From: Lytechinus variegatus
Lineage: Eukaryota; Echinodermata; Echinoidea; Temnopleuroida; Toxopneustidae
NCBI RefSeq assembly: GCF_018143015.1
Contig: NC_054740.1
Location: forward strand, 69,961,356 to 70,025,355
Length of the DNA: 64,000 nucleotides
Reading direction: 5' to 3'
Positions 12,831 to 30,393 of the stretch are shown piece after piece. The notes beneath the pieces are model-generated. The model saw only the letters and a program-made list of their open reading frames with translations. It did not search any database and had not been told where the DNA came from. A program made the translations under genes and the position numbers. Position 1 is the first letter of the stretch. Each line of letters starts with the position of its first letter.

Positions 12831-15825
12831 GTGATGCTATTGTTATGCCATGCTTTTTTTGCCTCAGTACCCTCTATTGAGAGTATATAAAATATTCATA
12901 TTGAATTGAATATATTGTGAAGAACCTAGTATTGCTTGGGATTTCATGTGTTATTTATAATCATCTTTTCATCTGGTGTGAATGACAGCGGTAATGGTAT
13001 ATTCTACATCATACATGCATTGAGTGATTTATGGTTGCGTGCTTTTGAGTTACCATCCATCTTACCACCAATCTGGTCATGTTATCACACAATGATTGCT
13101 GTACTCAAAACGCTTTTGATTATTTTCTCCCACATGAATATTTCCAGCAGAAGACGAGACATAGCAAGGTTCCCGCATGAGGTAGACAGTATTGGGATGT
13201 TCGGAAAGGAAGATAACTATATATATTCAACATAACAAACACATATTTTTGAAATCTCACATAAGTGTATCAGTCATACATAAAAGATCACTATAATTGG
13301 GTTTTGTATGTAAGTCTAGATTATCTTTTGTGGCCTTTATGATGGTTAACTAATTTTTAATTCTGTTTCAATACATGTTACATGATGAGAGTGGTTGATG
13401 ATAAGTGAAAGTGGATAGTAGTACTTGGTATTCATATACATGTAGCTGAAAGTGACATTAACTCTTACTCTCTAACATATCAAATTTGACGAGAACAATC
13501 ATGTAATATACATGCAAGATTCATAGAGCTCACATTTCCCTCTCATAATAACTGTAATACAGAAACGACTGAATACATAAACTTACCTTCAATTGAATGA
13601 AATATGTACAAACTTCTATGCAATAACAAAATTTTAAAATGTGATCTTGTATGAGTCACACTTTAACATTCTTGTCTCCTACTTTTTTTTAAGAATCAAA
13701 ATTCCTTGATTTAGTAGGTACAAAAATAAAACACAGGTAAATACTGCTTCCAAATGCTACATTTCACAAAGTAGTGAAAAGCTTTTAGTTTAATTTGCTT
13801 ATGTTTACCTACATGTACATGTACCTGCCTAAACCTTCAATGCTTTACAGTATGTCTTTAGGGTTATGGGATAATGCTAATAAAATGGATGCATCGTCAC
13901 TCAACTTGAAAATGGCATAATTTCTCTGGTCTTTGTTTGCTCTTCTATATATCCAATATATACTCCCTTACAGCTATTTCTTTGTAAATGTGGAAATCTT
14001 TCCTCTTTACTACATAAATCTTTATTTTCAGACTCGCCACTAATTTACTCTCTACTGTAATATGGCATTTTTTGAATTTTAAGTTATTCAAATTTTGTAC
14101 ATAATCATCTCTTCCAATATTTATTTTTGTTTGTGTTTTTATAATCTAATTAAAGGTGGCCATTTATTGTTGAAATATCAGTACGATAAATGTCTAGTAG
14201 TATATGTGGGTGATATTGTGAGCAAAAAAGTCAAAGTGTAAGATCAAATCATTTAATCAAAGGCTTTGAAACCAACTAAAATATTATGAAACATGTAGAA
14301 AGGTGAAAATAGAGATTTTGAGGATGTGTTTTCATGGTTTATTTCAAAGTGTATCTCAGAGCCACTGGCTGAATTGTACACAATTTACATTTCAAAAAAG
14401 ATACAAATATGTTCATGATAATAGGCACATCATCACCACATGACAATTTTTAATTGAAAATAATTCCAAAAGGAGATTACAGTTTCAGACATTTATATTT
14501 CATTAAGAGAAAAATAATGATGATCCTTTCAAGCTAGGATTTTTTTAATCATGTTTTACCCAACTATTGCACTATGCAATGGGGAACATTTCACATGAAA
14601 CAAATGATCAATGAATTGTGTTATAAGCTACTAAAATCCTTGCATATGATTGGCTCAGAGCAAGTCTATCTGTGAAATTACTGACAAGATACTGCATGAA
14701 ACACTCTAGTATTTATCTCAATACCTCCTAATAAGCTCACAAAACCACTTAAAATTTACCATCAAGTCATGATTTATATAATTTTTAATGTCAATTTATC
14801 TCCTTTTTTCCCCCTCTCATTTCTCTGACTATTTCTTGATATAACAGGAGGACCATGATATTATAGCATAGAGGCTACATCCTGCATTATCGGTATAATG
14901 ATCACAGGCAGCATTGCATCATGGGAAATCTGCAGATACCTGTATGGTTACAAAATATGATGGTCATGCACGATATTGAATTCCTGTAGAGACACTGTCA
15001 AATGGAATGCATAGTGGGTTCACTAACTATATTCATTAAAATCTGGGATTTGTTTCTGTACACTCATGTGTTCTAACTTGTGGGAGTAGTCCTACGGCAG
15101 ATAGTCATCCTGAAAAAGAAATGTTTCGTTGACCAGTGAAAGCAGAAAGCAACATGAAAGTGATGATTTGAGCTTCCATCTCCCATCTCCACCCCCCCCC
15201 CCCCCCCCATACACACATGCACAAACACCCTAACACATATCCATTAGCAGATGGCCTGGCAGAAAGTTTCGAAGAGAGAGCAAGAGCGCGAGCAAGAGTA
15301 TAGATGGAAGTCAAGTATCACTGCTCTCTAGTTGTAAAGTTTGGCCACTTCATGGGGGTGGGAGTGGGGTGGCTCCAGAAAGACTGAAATATCAAATAGA
15401 AAATTTCAGTGATGGATTCGTTCATTTTTGGACTATTTGCTGAATGTGTTCCTCATCTACGTATCTGTATTCATTCATCTATCTTACATTTCCATTTTCT
15501 TTCTGCAGTATAGGCAGGTTTTCATCATCTATCTATTAAATGCTCTTCTTGCAAATAATTCATCACAAACATGTATCTTTCCAATTCCTATCATTCATTT
15601 TTTTTCTTCCTCCCTTCTATCTTCCTCCGCTATCCCCCCCACCCCCCTCTCTATTAATCAGAACAAAGCATGAATTGGGCATGCTGTGACAAAAGTATAC
15701 GTAGTTGTTAATAGATGCACTTTTTTAAATATATGCACTAGTGAACTAAGCATGAAAATACATGAAATCTACCTGGAGAGGTTTTCAGAACACTGGATTC
15801 AATCAAACCTACCCTTGTTGATTCA

Positions 15826-16005
15826 GGGGGCCGTTTCATAAAGCTGTAAGTTACCAGTGACTTTAAGAATGACTGGTGATCCTTTCTTGTAAACGATATT
15901 CGCCATTAAATGGTCATTGGTGACTATTCAGCAGGTAAGAAAGGTTAACATTCACACTCTAAAAGTCACTCTTAACTTATGAACAGCTTTATAAAACACC
16001 CACCA
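15826..16005. mobile_element. Foldback MITE, TTTCATAAAGCTG end family
   Basis: Left end GGGGGCCGTTTCATAAAGCTG; right end ACAGCTTTATAAAACACCC inverted. The internal inverted pair is AAGTTACCAGTGACTTTAAG and AAAAGTCACTCTTAACTT. About 180 bp, non-coding. Confidence 0.75.
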
Positions 16006-16159
16006 GGTAGTTACATAATCTGATTGGAACAATGAACTCGGTTACATATAAATGTAAGTTTTTACTTGGGCAAACTTGACTAAATGCAGTGACAGATCCA
16101 TAAGAAATTAGAGGCGGCACAAAGAAAATAAAAACATATGGGGTGCTAATGATAACTTT

Positions 16160-16480
16160 CATAGATTAAGCTATATAATAATAATAATAATAGTTATTTG
16201 TATAGCGCCATCTATCTAGAAACAGTCTATTCCGAGGCGCATTGTTGTTATCATAATTACCCCGCCTTTAGCTCGAGCTACCTTTCAGCTCTCGTGCATT
16301 GAAGGAATTAATCCTGCAGCTCTCAACCCAGGTTAGGTGAATGGGTACTTGGCAGGATTAATTCCTTGAATGCACAAGCGAGCTGCTCCAGTGCTCTTGC
16401 ATTCAAGGAATTAATCCTGCCAAGTACCCATTCACCTCACCCAGGTTGAGTGCTGCTGCATTGTATATGTGCACAATGAA
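16160..16480 (-). mobile_element. SINE body, antisense, with an inverted internal duplication
   Basis: The ATAATAATAATAATA tail, then GCGCCATCTATCTAGAAA and GGAATTAATCCTGC, match the reverse of the SINE at 42122-42352. The segment 16335-16373 is repeated in inverted orientation at 16398-16436 (both contain GGCAGGATTAATTCCTTGAA in one sense), so two SINE bodies or a rearranged one face each other. Confidence 0.75.
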
Positions 16481-17410
16481 AATCGGGCCATTCTCAAAAT
16501 ATATATATGGACATGCATCCATTATAGCGCAGTCTAGATCTGCCAATGAAATGAATGTACTTAATCATATAGGAATTGAGATTTAGGAGTTGATCAATTT
16601 GGTTTGATATCAAGAGATTATCACACATGTATGATTGTAGCACAGTATAAGAAGTTAGGATAAGCTGTTAACTGCTGCAAGGGTGTTATGAAAGCTAATT
16701 ATGAGATCAATTTATGCTTAGTAGTGATGTCATTATTCTAACAATATGTAATTCGGATCTTAACAGGGTATCTCAGTGTAAAATTTTATTGTTGAAATTA
16801 TATTCATAGATATGTTGATATTTAAAACCTTTTTATAAAAAAACATTATTTTGTAATTTATAATGTGTGATTATTAGGAGGGAAGTTTATTTCAATATAC
16901 AGTGGATACTGGAAAACTAAAGCACAATTCTACTCAAAACTGATAACGCTGTTACATCTAGTTTTAATTTTCAATTCTGCATTTGATTTTGCTTTGTCTT
17001 TTATCTTATAAGGGGATGAATAAGTTACCCATGAGATAATTTTAAATATGCAGATACTCTTAGTGTGATATTGGTATTATCTTCTGAAATTTTACTAATT
17101 TTGTGTAATTATTTCAAGTCATGATATTGATTTTAATGGGGATTTCAAAGACATTTGAATTATGAGAAACATGAAAGCTTGAAGGGGCAGTACACTAATA
17201 ATGCTGTAGAAAGTAGAAGATATTGTTTTTTAAACTGTATGACAGATAATATATGGTCAAAAGTGTAATATAAAGATATTAACTTAATAAACAAAGTATT
17301 TACTAAAGATTTGAGAATCTGTGAAGTTTGTTTTGTCTTTGAAATATATTGTAATGAAACATAAGCAGCAGTTACTGTATAAAAAAAAACACCTACATTT
17401 TCTGTTTGAA

Positions 17411-17554
17411 CTGGGGAGCATTTCATGTAGATTGTTGTCAGTGGCTTTCACTGGCAGATGTTATAAGCTAGTAGAAATCCTTGCATCCGATTGGCCAAAA
17501 CCAAATTAGCCAGTGAAAACCACTGACAAAACTCTTCATGAAACACTCCCCAGA
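17411..17554. mobile_element. Foldback MITE, distant member of the GGGGAGCGTTTCATG family
   Basis: Ends CTGGGGAGCATTTCATGTAG and CTTCATGAAACACTCCCCAG are inverted. The inner arms GTCAGTGGCTTTCACTGG and CCAGTGAAAACCACTGAC pair. About 144 bp. Confidence 0.75.
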
Positions 17555-19020
17555 CTGTCATCATTTTCATCATCCCAAGAAGATTTTAGCTGACAGAAAA
17601 AAACTTCCGAGATAAATGTGTTCAAAGGTGTTTTTTTTCTTGGTAACAGCACTTAGCTGCATAACTGTACAGTTTCAACTGGCTGGTTCAGATATTGAAA
17701 TACATCATTTTTGAAACATTTCGATTTTAGCCTCCCTGGACACTTGTGAAAAGTAACAATGATGGCTGAGGTATATGTACATGCATGTGGATCCGTCTGT
17801 GAGGCCACACCAAGGGGGTGGTTTCATAAAGCGGTTTGTGAAGTCATGAATGAATATGTTGCAAGTCAAATGAGATTTCTTTTTTTTTTCAAACATTGGC
17901 TAACCTTTGGACTTGTATCAATTTTACTTTTTAGTAACTTTACCTTTAACTTTTGCCACATATGAGATTATTTGAAAATTACATGTAGCACTACTTCTTG
18001 GTAGTTGTCTTAAATACCTTCAGATCCCATACTTATGGCACTTCATATTCTAGTTGCGAATTGTGCTTTTTTTTTAAATGTTTTGGAAAAATCCCTGGTG
18101 CTCTAGTGCAAATATCAATAGATGAAATGTACCATTGTGAATGTTATCTTTGATTATTGCATTTAGTTCTAGACAAGCATATAGGACTAAACATTTATAG
18201 AACAGGAGCTGATCCAAGATTTCACAAGGGGAGGGGGGGCACAGCAATTATTTTCGATAAGCAAAACACAAAAGTGAGGATCTTGACTCCGTAAGATGAA
18301 TTTCTTGTCCACACTTCCATAACAGGGGCACTTATGACAGTCACAAGGAGATACAACATACCATACAGCAATCTATATGTACAAGGTGGTAAAAAAAACA
18401 GACAGTATGCCCCTTGTGCCCCTCCCCAGCTTTTGTGTAACAGCTATAGAAAATTTTATTTTTAAAAAGTCAATACTCAGAAATCTACTCCCATAATTTA
18501 GGAAAGAAACTTAAATAATGAACTATAAGTTAAGAATGAAGTTAGAAGGCAACATTTCTCAGTTTTATCATTACCCTGCACCTGCAGTGTAAGAACAAAG
18601 TAATAATAATAAGAATTACTGGATTTATAAAGTGCTTTTCGGCAGAGGATACAAAGCGCAACTAATATTGTACATGCTTTAGCAGAAGCTACCACTTCCT
18701 CAGCAACACTCAGTGCACTCAAGAATTCAATCAAGAAAATAATAATAAAATAATTATATAATGGAAACAACCAGAAGAAATAAGACCTCAATCAAATGTA
18801 ACCTTTACACACGTATATGTAGAAGACAACTTACACAGATATTTTATTAATCTTTAAAATCCAAAATTCATCAACAAATTTCTTTTTCAAACAGCTCTAC
18901 ACTACAATGAATAAAATAAGTTTTACCTTTACCTACAATAATGATCAATTATTATTCTTAGGGAATGTATGAACAGACACGGTCTATACAAAATCAGACA
19001 ATGCAAGAGTGTGGAGAAAA

Positions 19021-19026
19021 TTTATT
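19021..19026 (-). terminator. Candidate polyadenylation signal of SEC61B
   Basis: AATAAA on the minus strand, about 530 nt past the stop at 19555 and the first exact hexamer met downstream. Cleavage is not demonstrated. Confidence 0.4.
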
Positions 19027-19554
19027 AAAAACATGCCAAATTATCTATCCAGTAATGAAACTAATTAAATCAAAAATATATACTTAACGAAAGAAAAAAC
19101 AGAAAAATTTGTATAAGTGTTTGAGATGGAATTGAGTTCTTTAAAATCCACAGGAATACATGCATCAAAATTATCAAGTAAACAGGACAAAATACAATTT
19201 TTTGCTGAAATTGCTATCAGTCTCCAACAATGATTAGAATGGATAGGAGGAAGAAAGTGTAGAAGTTACATGGCTATTGGCAGATAATTTTTTTTTTAAG
19301 ATCCTCAGAAATTCTGGGCGTTTGAAGATGGGCACTAGTTGACTGGCTGATAAAACATTTTGTGACCTTTCTGAGGACTTTCTCCTCGACCATTGATGGG
19401 TTAACCCATCATGGCCAATTTTCACACATGATTCAGAATAAAAGGTGGAGTATCCTGTCCCTCAGCACATGCATTCCCCCTGCTTTTAACAGTTCTTGCA
19501 ATCCATCCCTCTCCATACAGCTATGAGATCCATTGAAATGTGGGAGGGTCCATT

Positions 19555-25126
<5,572 letters not shown>

Positions 25127-25375
25127 CTTGGATCCATTGTTAATGCAACCTAGTTACGTGACGCTTATAGAGGGCGGCAAAATCAAGTGCTAAAATGTCC
25201 CGCTTCAACCACTGAACCAGGGGGGCGCGACAACTATCAGCGCTGACAGTTGTCGCGTGACAATATTGATGAAACACCCCCCTGGTTCAGTGGTTGAAGC
25301 GGGACATTTTAGCACTTGATTTTGCCGCCCTCTATAAGCGTCACGTAACTAGGTTGCATTAACAATGGATCCAAG
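25127..25375. promoter_or_regulatory. Symmetric promoter region between two divergent SEC61B first exons
   Basis: The start codon at 25126 (-) and its duplicate at 25376 (+) face away from each other across this 249-bp segment. Each start sits in CAAGATGGC, a YY1-type element common at housekeeping starts, and GGGCGGC occurs on both sides. The minus-strand half must drive SEC61B. Whether the plus half is active cannot be told from sequence. Confidence 0.5.
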
Positions 25376-25393
25376 ATGGCGAAGACAACAAAT
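25376..25393 (+). pseudogene. Duplicated SEC61B first exon, divergent orientation
   Basis: ATGGCGAAGACAACAAAT followed by GTGAGT, identical to the true first exon but on the plus strand. No SEC61B exons 2-4 follow it on this strand within the window, so it cannot make the protein. It could act as a non-coding or fused first exon. It is undamaged, in line with a recent duplication. Confidence 0.7.
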
Positions 25394-25636
25394 GTGAGTA
25401 AACTCTCTTCTACTTTTATTTCTTCATCCCATTTCTGCGATTTTTGTTCCCTTTCATTTAATTCTATCATACCAAACTTTCCTAACCGATATTTATGCCC
25501 ATGTACAGAAGTGTTAACGTCAGATTCAAATTATAAGGCGCTGTTTGGTGCATTTGTATAGTTGCATTTTCCTTTCCGACGTGCGGCCCTATACGGGCAA
25601 GTGCCTGGCGTTAGGGGGTAAAAGGTACGAATAGTA

Positions 25637-26538
25637 TGGCAGTGTATCCTATTGCCGGACACCTTTATTTCAGTGCTTTAAAAATGACAACTAGAGGAAA
25701 TACAATGAAGAAAAATTATACCTTGCTATTCCAAATATTCTGAAAATTATGAATATGATGAAATTATTTCATATTTTCCAACCGTTTTCTTTGCACCGCA
25801 CTTGCCGCATACCCCTCCGCGAAAAACAATTATTTTCGTGCGTGACAAATTACATCATAATTCCGGACGCGCGACGGACGGGTAAAAATATTCTTGATTA
25901 TAATGATGTAAGAAAGAGTTGGTGTGATTTTTTCATGATATATCATCTCATGAGTAAATTCTAAGTTTTTGTTTGCTTTCTTATATCGATTTTGAGCAGA
26001 TCTTTGTAATAAATTGGTGTTTGCTAACTATAATTTCATTTTCAAAAATTTTTTTTGATTGCGTGTTCGATATGGCACTTTCCAGTATTAATGCTCGTTC
26101 ATATCGTGACCCTCAGTCAAGTTCTATCGATGCGCAGACGATCGATGACGGCTCTCTATCTTCCTACCTCGCGCACGGACAGCCGGGGTACATACCTTGA
26201 GAACTAGCCGTCACGTCGACGATCTGATCGATGGAGCGGACGAGATTGAAATTCGGCGAATCAGGCCCGAAATTAGGTCCGTATTGCCATCAGAAAATAG
26301 ATCAATTGGGATCAATTGTTAATGCAAAACTATGTTATATGATATTTTAAGCATTTTCTGTCATTTTAGAGAAAAATAAGGTAAAAGTTGGATTTTTTCG
26401 CCTTGTTTTTGCAAACTTGTTCTTTGAATTGATCTGTGAAATCGAACTGCGGAAGTCTTACGGTACGAAATTGATTTCGTACGCAGTAATATGCGCGTCC
26501 GGAAATATGATAGTGTCCGGTAATACAATACGTGACTA
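25637..26538. mobile_element. TA-flanked MITE inserted in the right arm of the SEC61B palindrome
   Basis: Flanked by TA at 25635-25636 and 26539-26540. The inverted ends are TGGCAGTGTATCC...CCGGACAC and, read inward from the right, TAGTCACGTATTG...CCGGACAC (about 26 bp, imperfect). The left palindrome arm carries the empty site, with a single TA at the matching position (24865-24866). A TA target fits the Tc1/mariner class. It is 902 bp, without an open frame longer than 75 codons. Confidence 0.85.
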
Positions 26539-27920
26539 TACTATGATTTTTACCCCAGAACGCCTCCTGGCTAAGTGGATGGGACTAAACATAAAGTTTT
26601 AAACAGCTGCCCACCTCTCTTTATAAAATAAGGCATTATGAAAACTTTCCTTCTCGATTTCCCCCGTTCAAGGTCAGGAATAACATTTGAAATAGACATT
26701 GAAACAATAAAAAGAACATTCTTTCAATAAAATTATAACAAATTTGATTTTCTTACCATGATGATAGGTGTTAAAAATTCGACAAGTCTCGTCAACCCAG
26801 GCTTGAATGAAAAAAGGAAATGACACGTATTTACAAAATTTACCTAAAAGTACTTTGTTGCAAGATGGCGCTATACCTCTTTGATCGACAGTGCTGCAGT
26901 CTGAAAAAAATCGTAGTTCACTGTCCAAGGCCACATTTTTTTTGAGGAGGGGGGGGGGTAAGCAGAAGGAGAGAAAAATCGATACAGGGGCGGTGGGACC
27001 GGGAAGGGGGGCAGGAGGCTCTTGCCCCCTAAAATTCTCGGTCGGAAAATAGTGCCCTTATTCAAAATGGAAAATGTCTCTAGCTGTTTCCAAAATGAAA
27101 TGTGCCCTTTTTCAAAGTTCAATTAATTTAGATCGGAAAATCATTTTTTTTTTATGCAAGGGGCAAATTGCTTCCTTTTTTTAAATCCATTTACATGTAG
27201 GCCTACCTTCTCTCTCGTACACACAAAAGAAATAAAATACGACTCTTCACCCCAGTAACGGTTCAAATGGCGGAGGCCGTATGCTGGATGGTGGACAGAT
27301 GCACCAAAAAAGTTTTTCTGCGAAAGGCCTCGGTTGCCAATTTAATCTAATTTATCCATTATTTAAGTTTAATCCATTCATCCGACTAAGTTTTCTTTTT
27401 CTTTTTATTCTTGTCTTCTCTTTCTTTTTTCAAAGAATAAATCTTTTCTTGCAAAAGCCTTTTTTATTCATTCTTCCGTCTTCAAGTTTCTTCATTTCTG
27501 AGTTTCTTTTTTTTCCTTTATCAGCTTCCTTCTTTCTGTCTATTAGTTTTCTTTCTTACTATATTCTTTCTTTTTTTCTTCTTTCTGAAGGACTAGTTCT
27601 ACCCAACAACAAGTTGATTCGAATAAAAAGAGAAAAACAAAACAAGCATAACATTGAAAATTTCATCAAAATCGGATGTAAAGAAAGATAGTATGACGTT
27701 TTAAACTTTTGCTTAGTCACAAAACAGTTATTAGTATATGCACACCCTGGTCGGTATGCAAATGAGGAAACTGATGACGTCATCCACTCACTATTTATTT
27801 TGTAGTTATATGAAATATTCTAATTTTCTCCTCAATGTCAAGTGAAACACCAATTAATTCCTCCCTGAACCTGTGGAATCAGCATATGATTCAGTAAAGT
27901 TGGTCCTTAATTATTGTTAA

Positions 27921-28498
27921 AGGGGAATCCAGCCTTGACCATAAAATGTTGTGTGGGGAAGGAGAAAAATAAATGAAACAGAATGGTGAAAATTTGAAAG
28001 AAATCGGACAAGCAATAAGAAAGTTATAGCTGCTTAAAAATTGGGATCACTAATAGTATGTAGATTCCAAATTGGCAACTGGGTAAGTAAATTATGACAA
28101 GGGGCAAGGACAACTTTCCCATAGGCCATGTACTTTATTTTCTCCTAGGTACCCACTCCCCTGGGGCAGTAATCTAAATATAACCCAGGTAGTATATTGT
28201 TTAATGTCCTCATGAAAGAAAAACATTATTTGAAATAAAACTTTTGGGAAAAATGACATTTTAGCCATAATATGTAGTGGAGTACATGAAAGAGTAGTCC
28301 TTGCCTTACATCACAATTACATCCCATATGCGGCCAATTTGAAGTCTCCATGAATATAGTGATTACCAATATTTACAACTTTTAAAAATTCATAACTTTC
28401 TTGTTGTTTGTCCAATATTGTTCAAACTTTCACCTATCAACTTGTCTGATTTTTCTTTTTCTTATAAAAACAAGTTTTTATTTGGGTTGGATTTCCCT
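27921..28498. mobile_element. TTAA-flanked MITE, family B
   Basis: Flanked by TTAA at 27917-27920 and 28499-28502. The ends AGGGGAATCCAGCC and GGGTTGGATTTCCCT are inverted. It shares the AGGGGAAT terminus with family A but differs inside (TTGACCATAAAATGTTGTGT). A second copy, shorter in the middle, is at 57275-57655. Confidence 0.85.
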
Positions 28499-28903
28499 TT
28501 AAATATGTAAAAAATTAAATATTGTACAATTCAAACAATGAAAAAAATAGTGAGTGAAAAATAGTGAGCATTGACCGATTTTTCTCAAGCTTTCTTTGTT
28601 CTTATTCTTTCAATTTTTCTGTTTCGACACAAGCCTACTTGTTTCAAAGGTTTTATTCCCCTTTAAAATGTCACTTCTTCTGATCTGAATATCAAAAATT
28701 TTAAGCTCGCGCGATGAAATACGTATGGTCCTATAATTAATTCCTACAAAGAAACATTAGAATACCCCACTTCAGGTCTCAATTATCTAACTTTTCAGCT
28801 CGCGCTTCGTGATTCAAAAATTTTGCTGGTGACCCACGGTACGCCACTGTGGACATATCAATGACAATTCCTTGCATATCGAAAAACATGATTTCAGTCA
28901 TCC

Positions 28904-29494
28904 CCCACCCCCGGGGGGGCCACTTACATTGACGAGTGGATACCATGCGCGACCAAAAAAACACGTAAAAAGGATGTCCTTTTCACGATAGGGCACGTTA
29001 CGTACGTAACGTGAAAAGGGTGTCAAAAACACAAAAATAATGAAAAAAGGGTATCTATTTCGCTAGTAAAATTACGTGTTTAGGGTCGAATTTGCGGGGA
29101 TGATAAAACAAATTTAAATTTTTTATAAAGGATGTCCTTTTTGCCCCATACGTACGTGTTTAGAGTCCTGTTTGCGCGAGGTGTAGAAGGCCTTCTACAC
29201 CTCGCGCAAACAGGACTCTGGGGTCGTACTAAACCAAATAAGGTAAAGCCGACAACCAAAGGACCCGTAACAATAAAACATTCCTGTACTTGTTTAGGGG
29301 TTCATTTCAGGGAATATTTGCCAAGAGTATTGTTTTGTTTCCATCACTTGTTAAGGGTAGGGTTTCGCACGCTAATACTTGTTAAGGGGTGCATTTTCAG
29401 AATATGGAAATTACGTGTTTAGGGTGCTTTTCGGGACCCCATGGTCGCGCATGGTATCCACTCGTGAATGGAAGTGGCCCCCCCGGGCCCCCAC
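28904..29494. mobile_element. Foldback element with ACGTGTTTAGGG-type internal repeats
   Basis: The outer arms GGGGGGGCCACTTACATT...ACCATGCGCGACC and GGTCGCGCATGGT...GGAAGTGGCCCCCCC are inverted over about 55 bp. The interior repeats a motif near TACGTGTTTAGGGT or ACTTGTTAAGGG at irregular spacing, at about 29071, 29153, 29290, 29348, 29380 and 29413. It also contains a perfect 58-bp palindrome at 29162-29219. No coding function is supported. Confidence 0.75.
29162..29219. repeat. Perfect 58-bp palindrome
   Basis: Each 29-bp half, starting AGAGTCCTGTTTGCGCGAGG, is the exact reverse complement of the other, with no spacer; the centre is AAGGCCTT. It lies inside the foldback element. Confidence 0.95.
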
Positions 29495-29627
29495 CCTACC
29501 CATCAACACGGATTTACGCCAGTGTTACCTTTAATTCTTCCCCCCCCCCTCCTTTCCTTCTTTCCCTTCCCCATTACATTGTATTCTGTTTATTCAAACT
29601 TTGTAATGGAATATGAAATAGGAGTAT

Positions 29628-29670
29628 ATGGGCCTAATGTGTCTAGGAGCTCTAGACACATTAGGCCCAT
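29628..29670. repeat. Perfect hairpin, 18-bp arms
   Basis: Arm ATGGGCCTAATGTGTCTA, 7-base spacer GGAGCTC, then the exact reverse complement. No transcript association was seen. Confidence 0.95.
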
Positions 29671-29833
29671 CATCCAACGCACAAATAAAATTAGTTTCAA
29701 TCCTTATCATTTTTTTCAATTTTTCATTTTTATTCATTTATCTATTTTTATAAAAAGGAATTTTGGGAATTTTTGTCACCCAACATTTGGAGGAGCTGCT
29801 GTCATTGACTGAATGGTCATCAAACCTTTACCA

Positions 29834-30297
29834 GGTCTCACGGGCCTAATCACTAGTGGCAGGCCCGAGATATTCATTCGAGCCAACCCATTGCTATTTT
29901 TTTTATTTTGATATGGCTGATTGACAAAGTGTATGCATATGATTGTCCATCTAACACTGATTCTATATTTGGTAATTACTGAACTTCCTTTTCCCAAATT
30001 GGGAAGAAATATCACCAATTTTGGACTATATTTTGACTGGTGGAAGGATTACGGCTATTTTTCCTTTTTGAGTTGATGAATCTGCTCCCCCCGACGGTGT
30101 CTTCAAACACGCCAATTTATTTTTAAAATGAGCCGGTCGAGGGACCCTTTTCTGGTCAGATATGGATTGCCAGATATAAATCCTATCCACTGGTAGTAAA
30201 CATTCGACCCCCGAATTTCATCCTTATTTTTTATGAATTTTTTAAAGTGCCAATTTAACACATGAGTCTATGGGGAATGAATTAGGCCTGTGAGACC
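29834..30297. mobile_element. ACCA-flanked terminal-inverted-repeat element
   Basis: Flanked by ACCA at 29830-29833 and 30298-30301. The ends GGTCTCACGGGCCTAAT and ATTAGGCCTGTGAGACC are inverted with one mismatch. It is 464 bp and non-coding. A copy in reverse orientation interrupts the first U5 repeat unit at about 56630-57082. It ends about 95 bp before the start codon of the next gene. Confidence 0.8.
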
Positions 30298-30393
30298 ACC
30301 AGTATTTTTTTTTAGGTATTTTCCCATATTTAGTCGTAGGTGGCGTTTCTGAGAAAAATAAAAAGAAGATCGCCAAGCAACAAGTTAGACGCG

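Larger units (their letters stand above)
12831..19020. other. Intergenic region between GPD2 and SEC61B (tail to tail)
   Basis: About 6 kb of AT-rich sequence without a supported gene. It holds foldback MITEs at 15826-16005 and 17411-17554, SINE material at 16160-16480 and 18600-18720, a poly-C run near 15190, and a candidate foldback of the AGGGGAGGGGGG type at about 18205-18430. Open frames here are short, and their products resemble nothing I know. Confidence 0.6.
26576..30393. other. Intergenic region upstream of the 30394 gene
   Basis: No supported gene. Contents: a G-rich patch at about 26940-27020, T-rich low-complexity sequence at 27360-27600, TTAA-flanked MITE family B at 27921-28498, a right-end fragment of family A at about 28540-28662, the foldback at 28904-29494, a hairpin at 29628-29670, and an ACCA-flanked element at 29834-30297. 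The open frame at 27281-27691 is an artefact of the T-rich run. Confidence 0.65.

Noticed and set aside
26866-26945. CAAGATGGCGCTATACC start resembling a first exon, with LYLFDR as in TRAPPC1
   Set aside because: Only six residues match, the frame ends within 30 codons, there is no good donor, and no further TRAPPC1 exons are in the window.
27281-27691. 136-codon plus-strand open frame
   Set aside because: Driven by a T-rich run giving Phe/Leu/Ser repeats; no splice partner, no start context, and no resemblance to any family.
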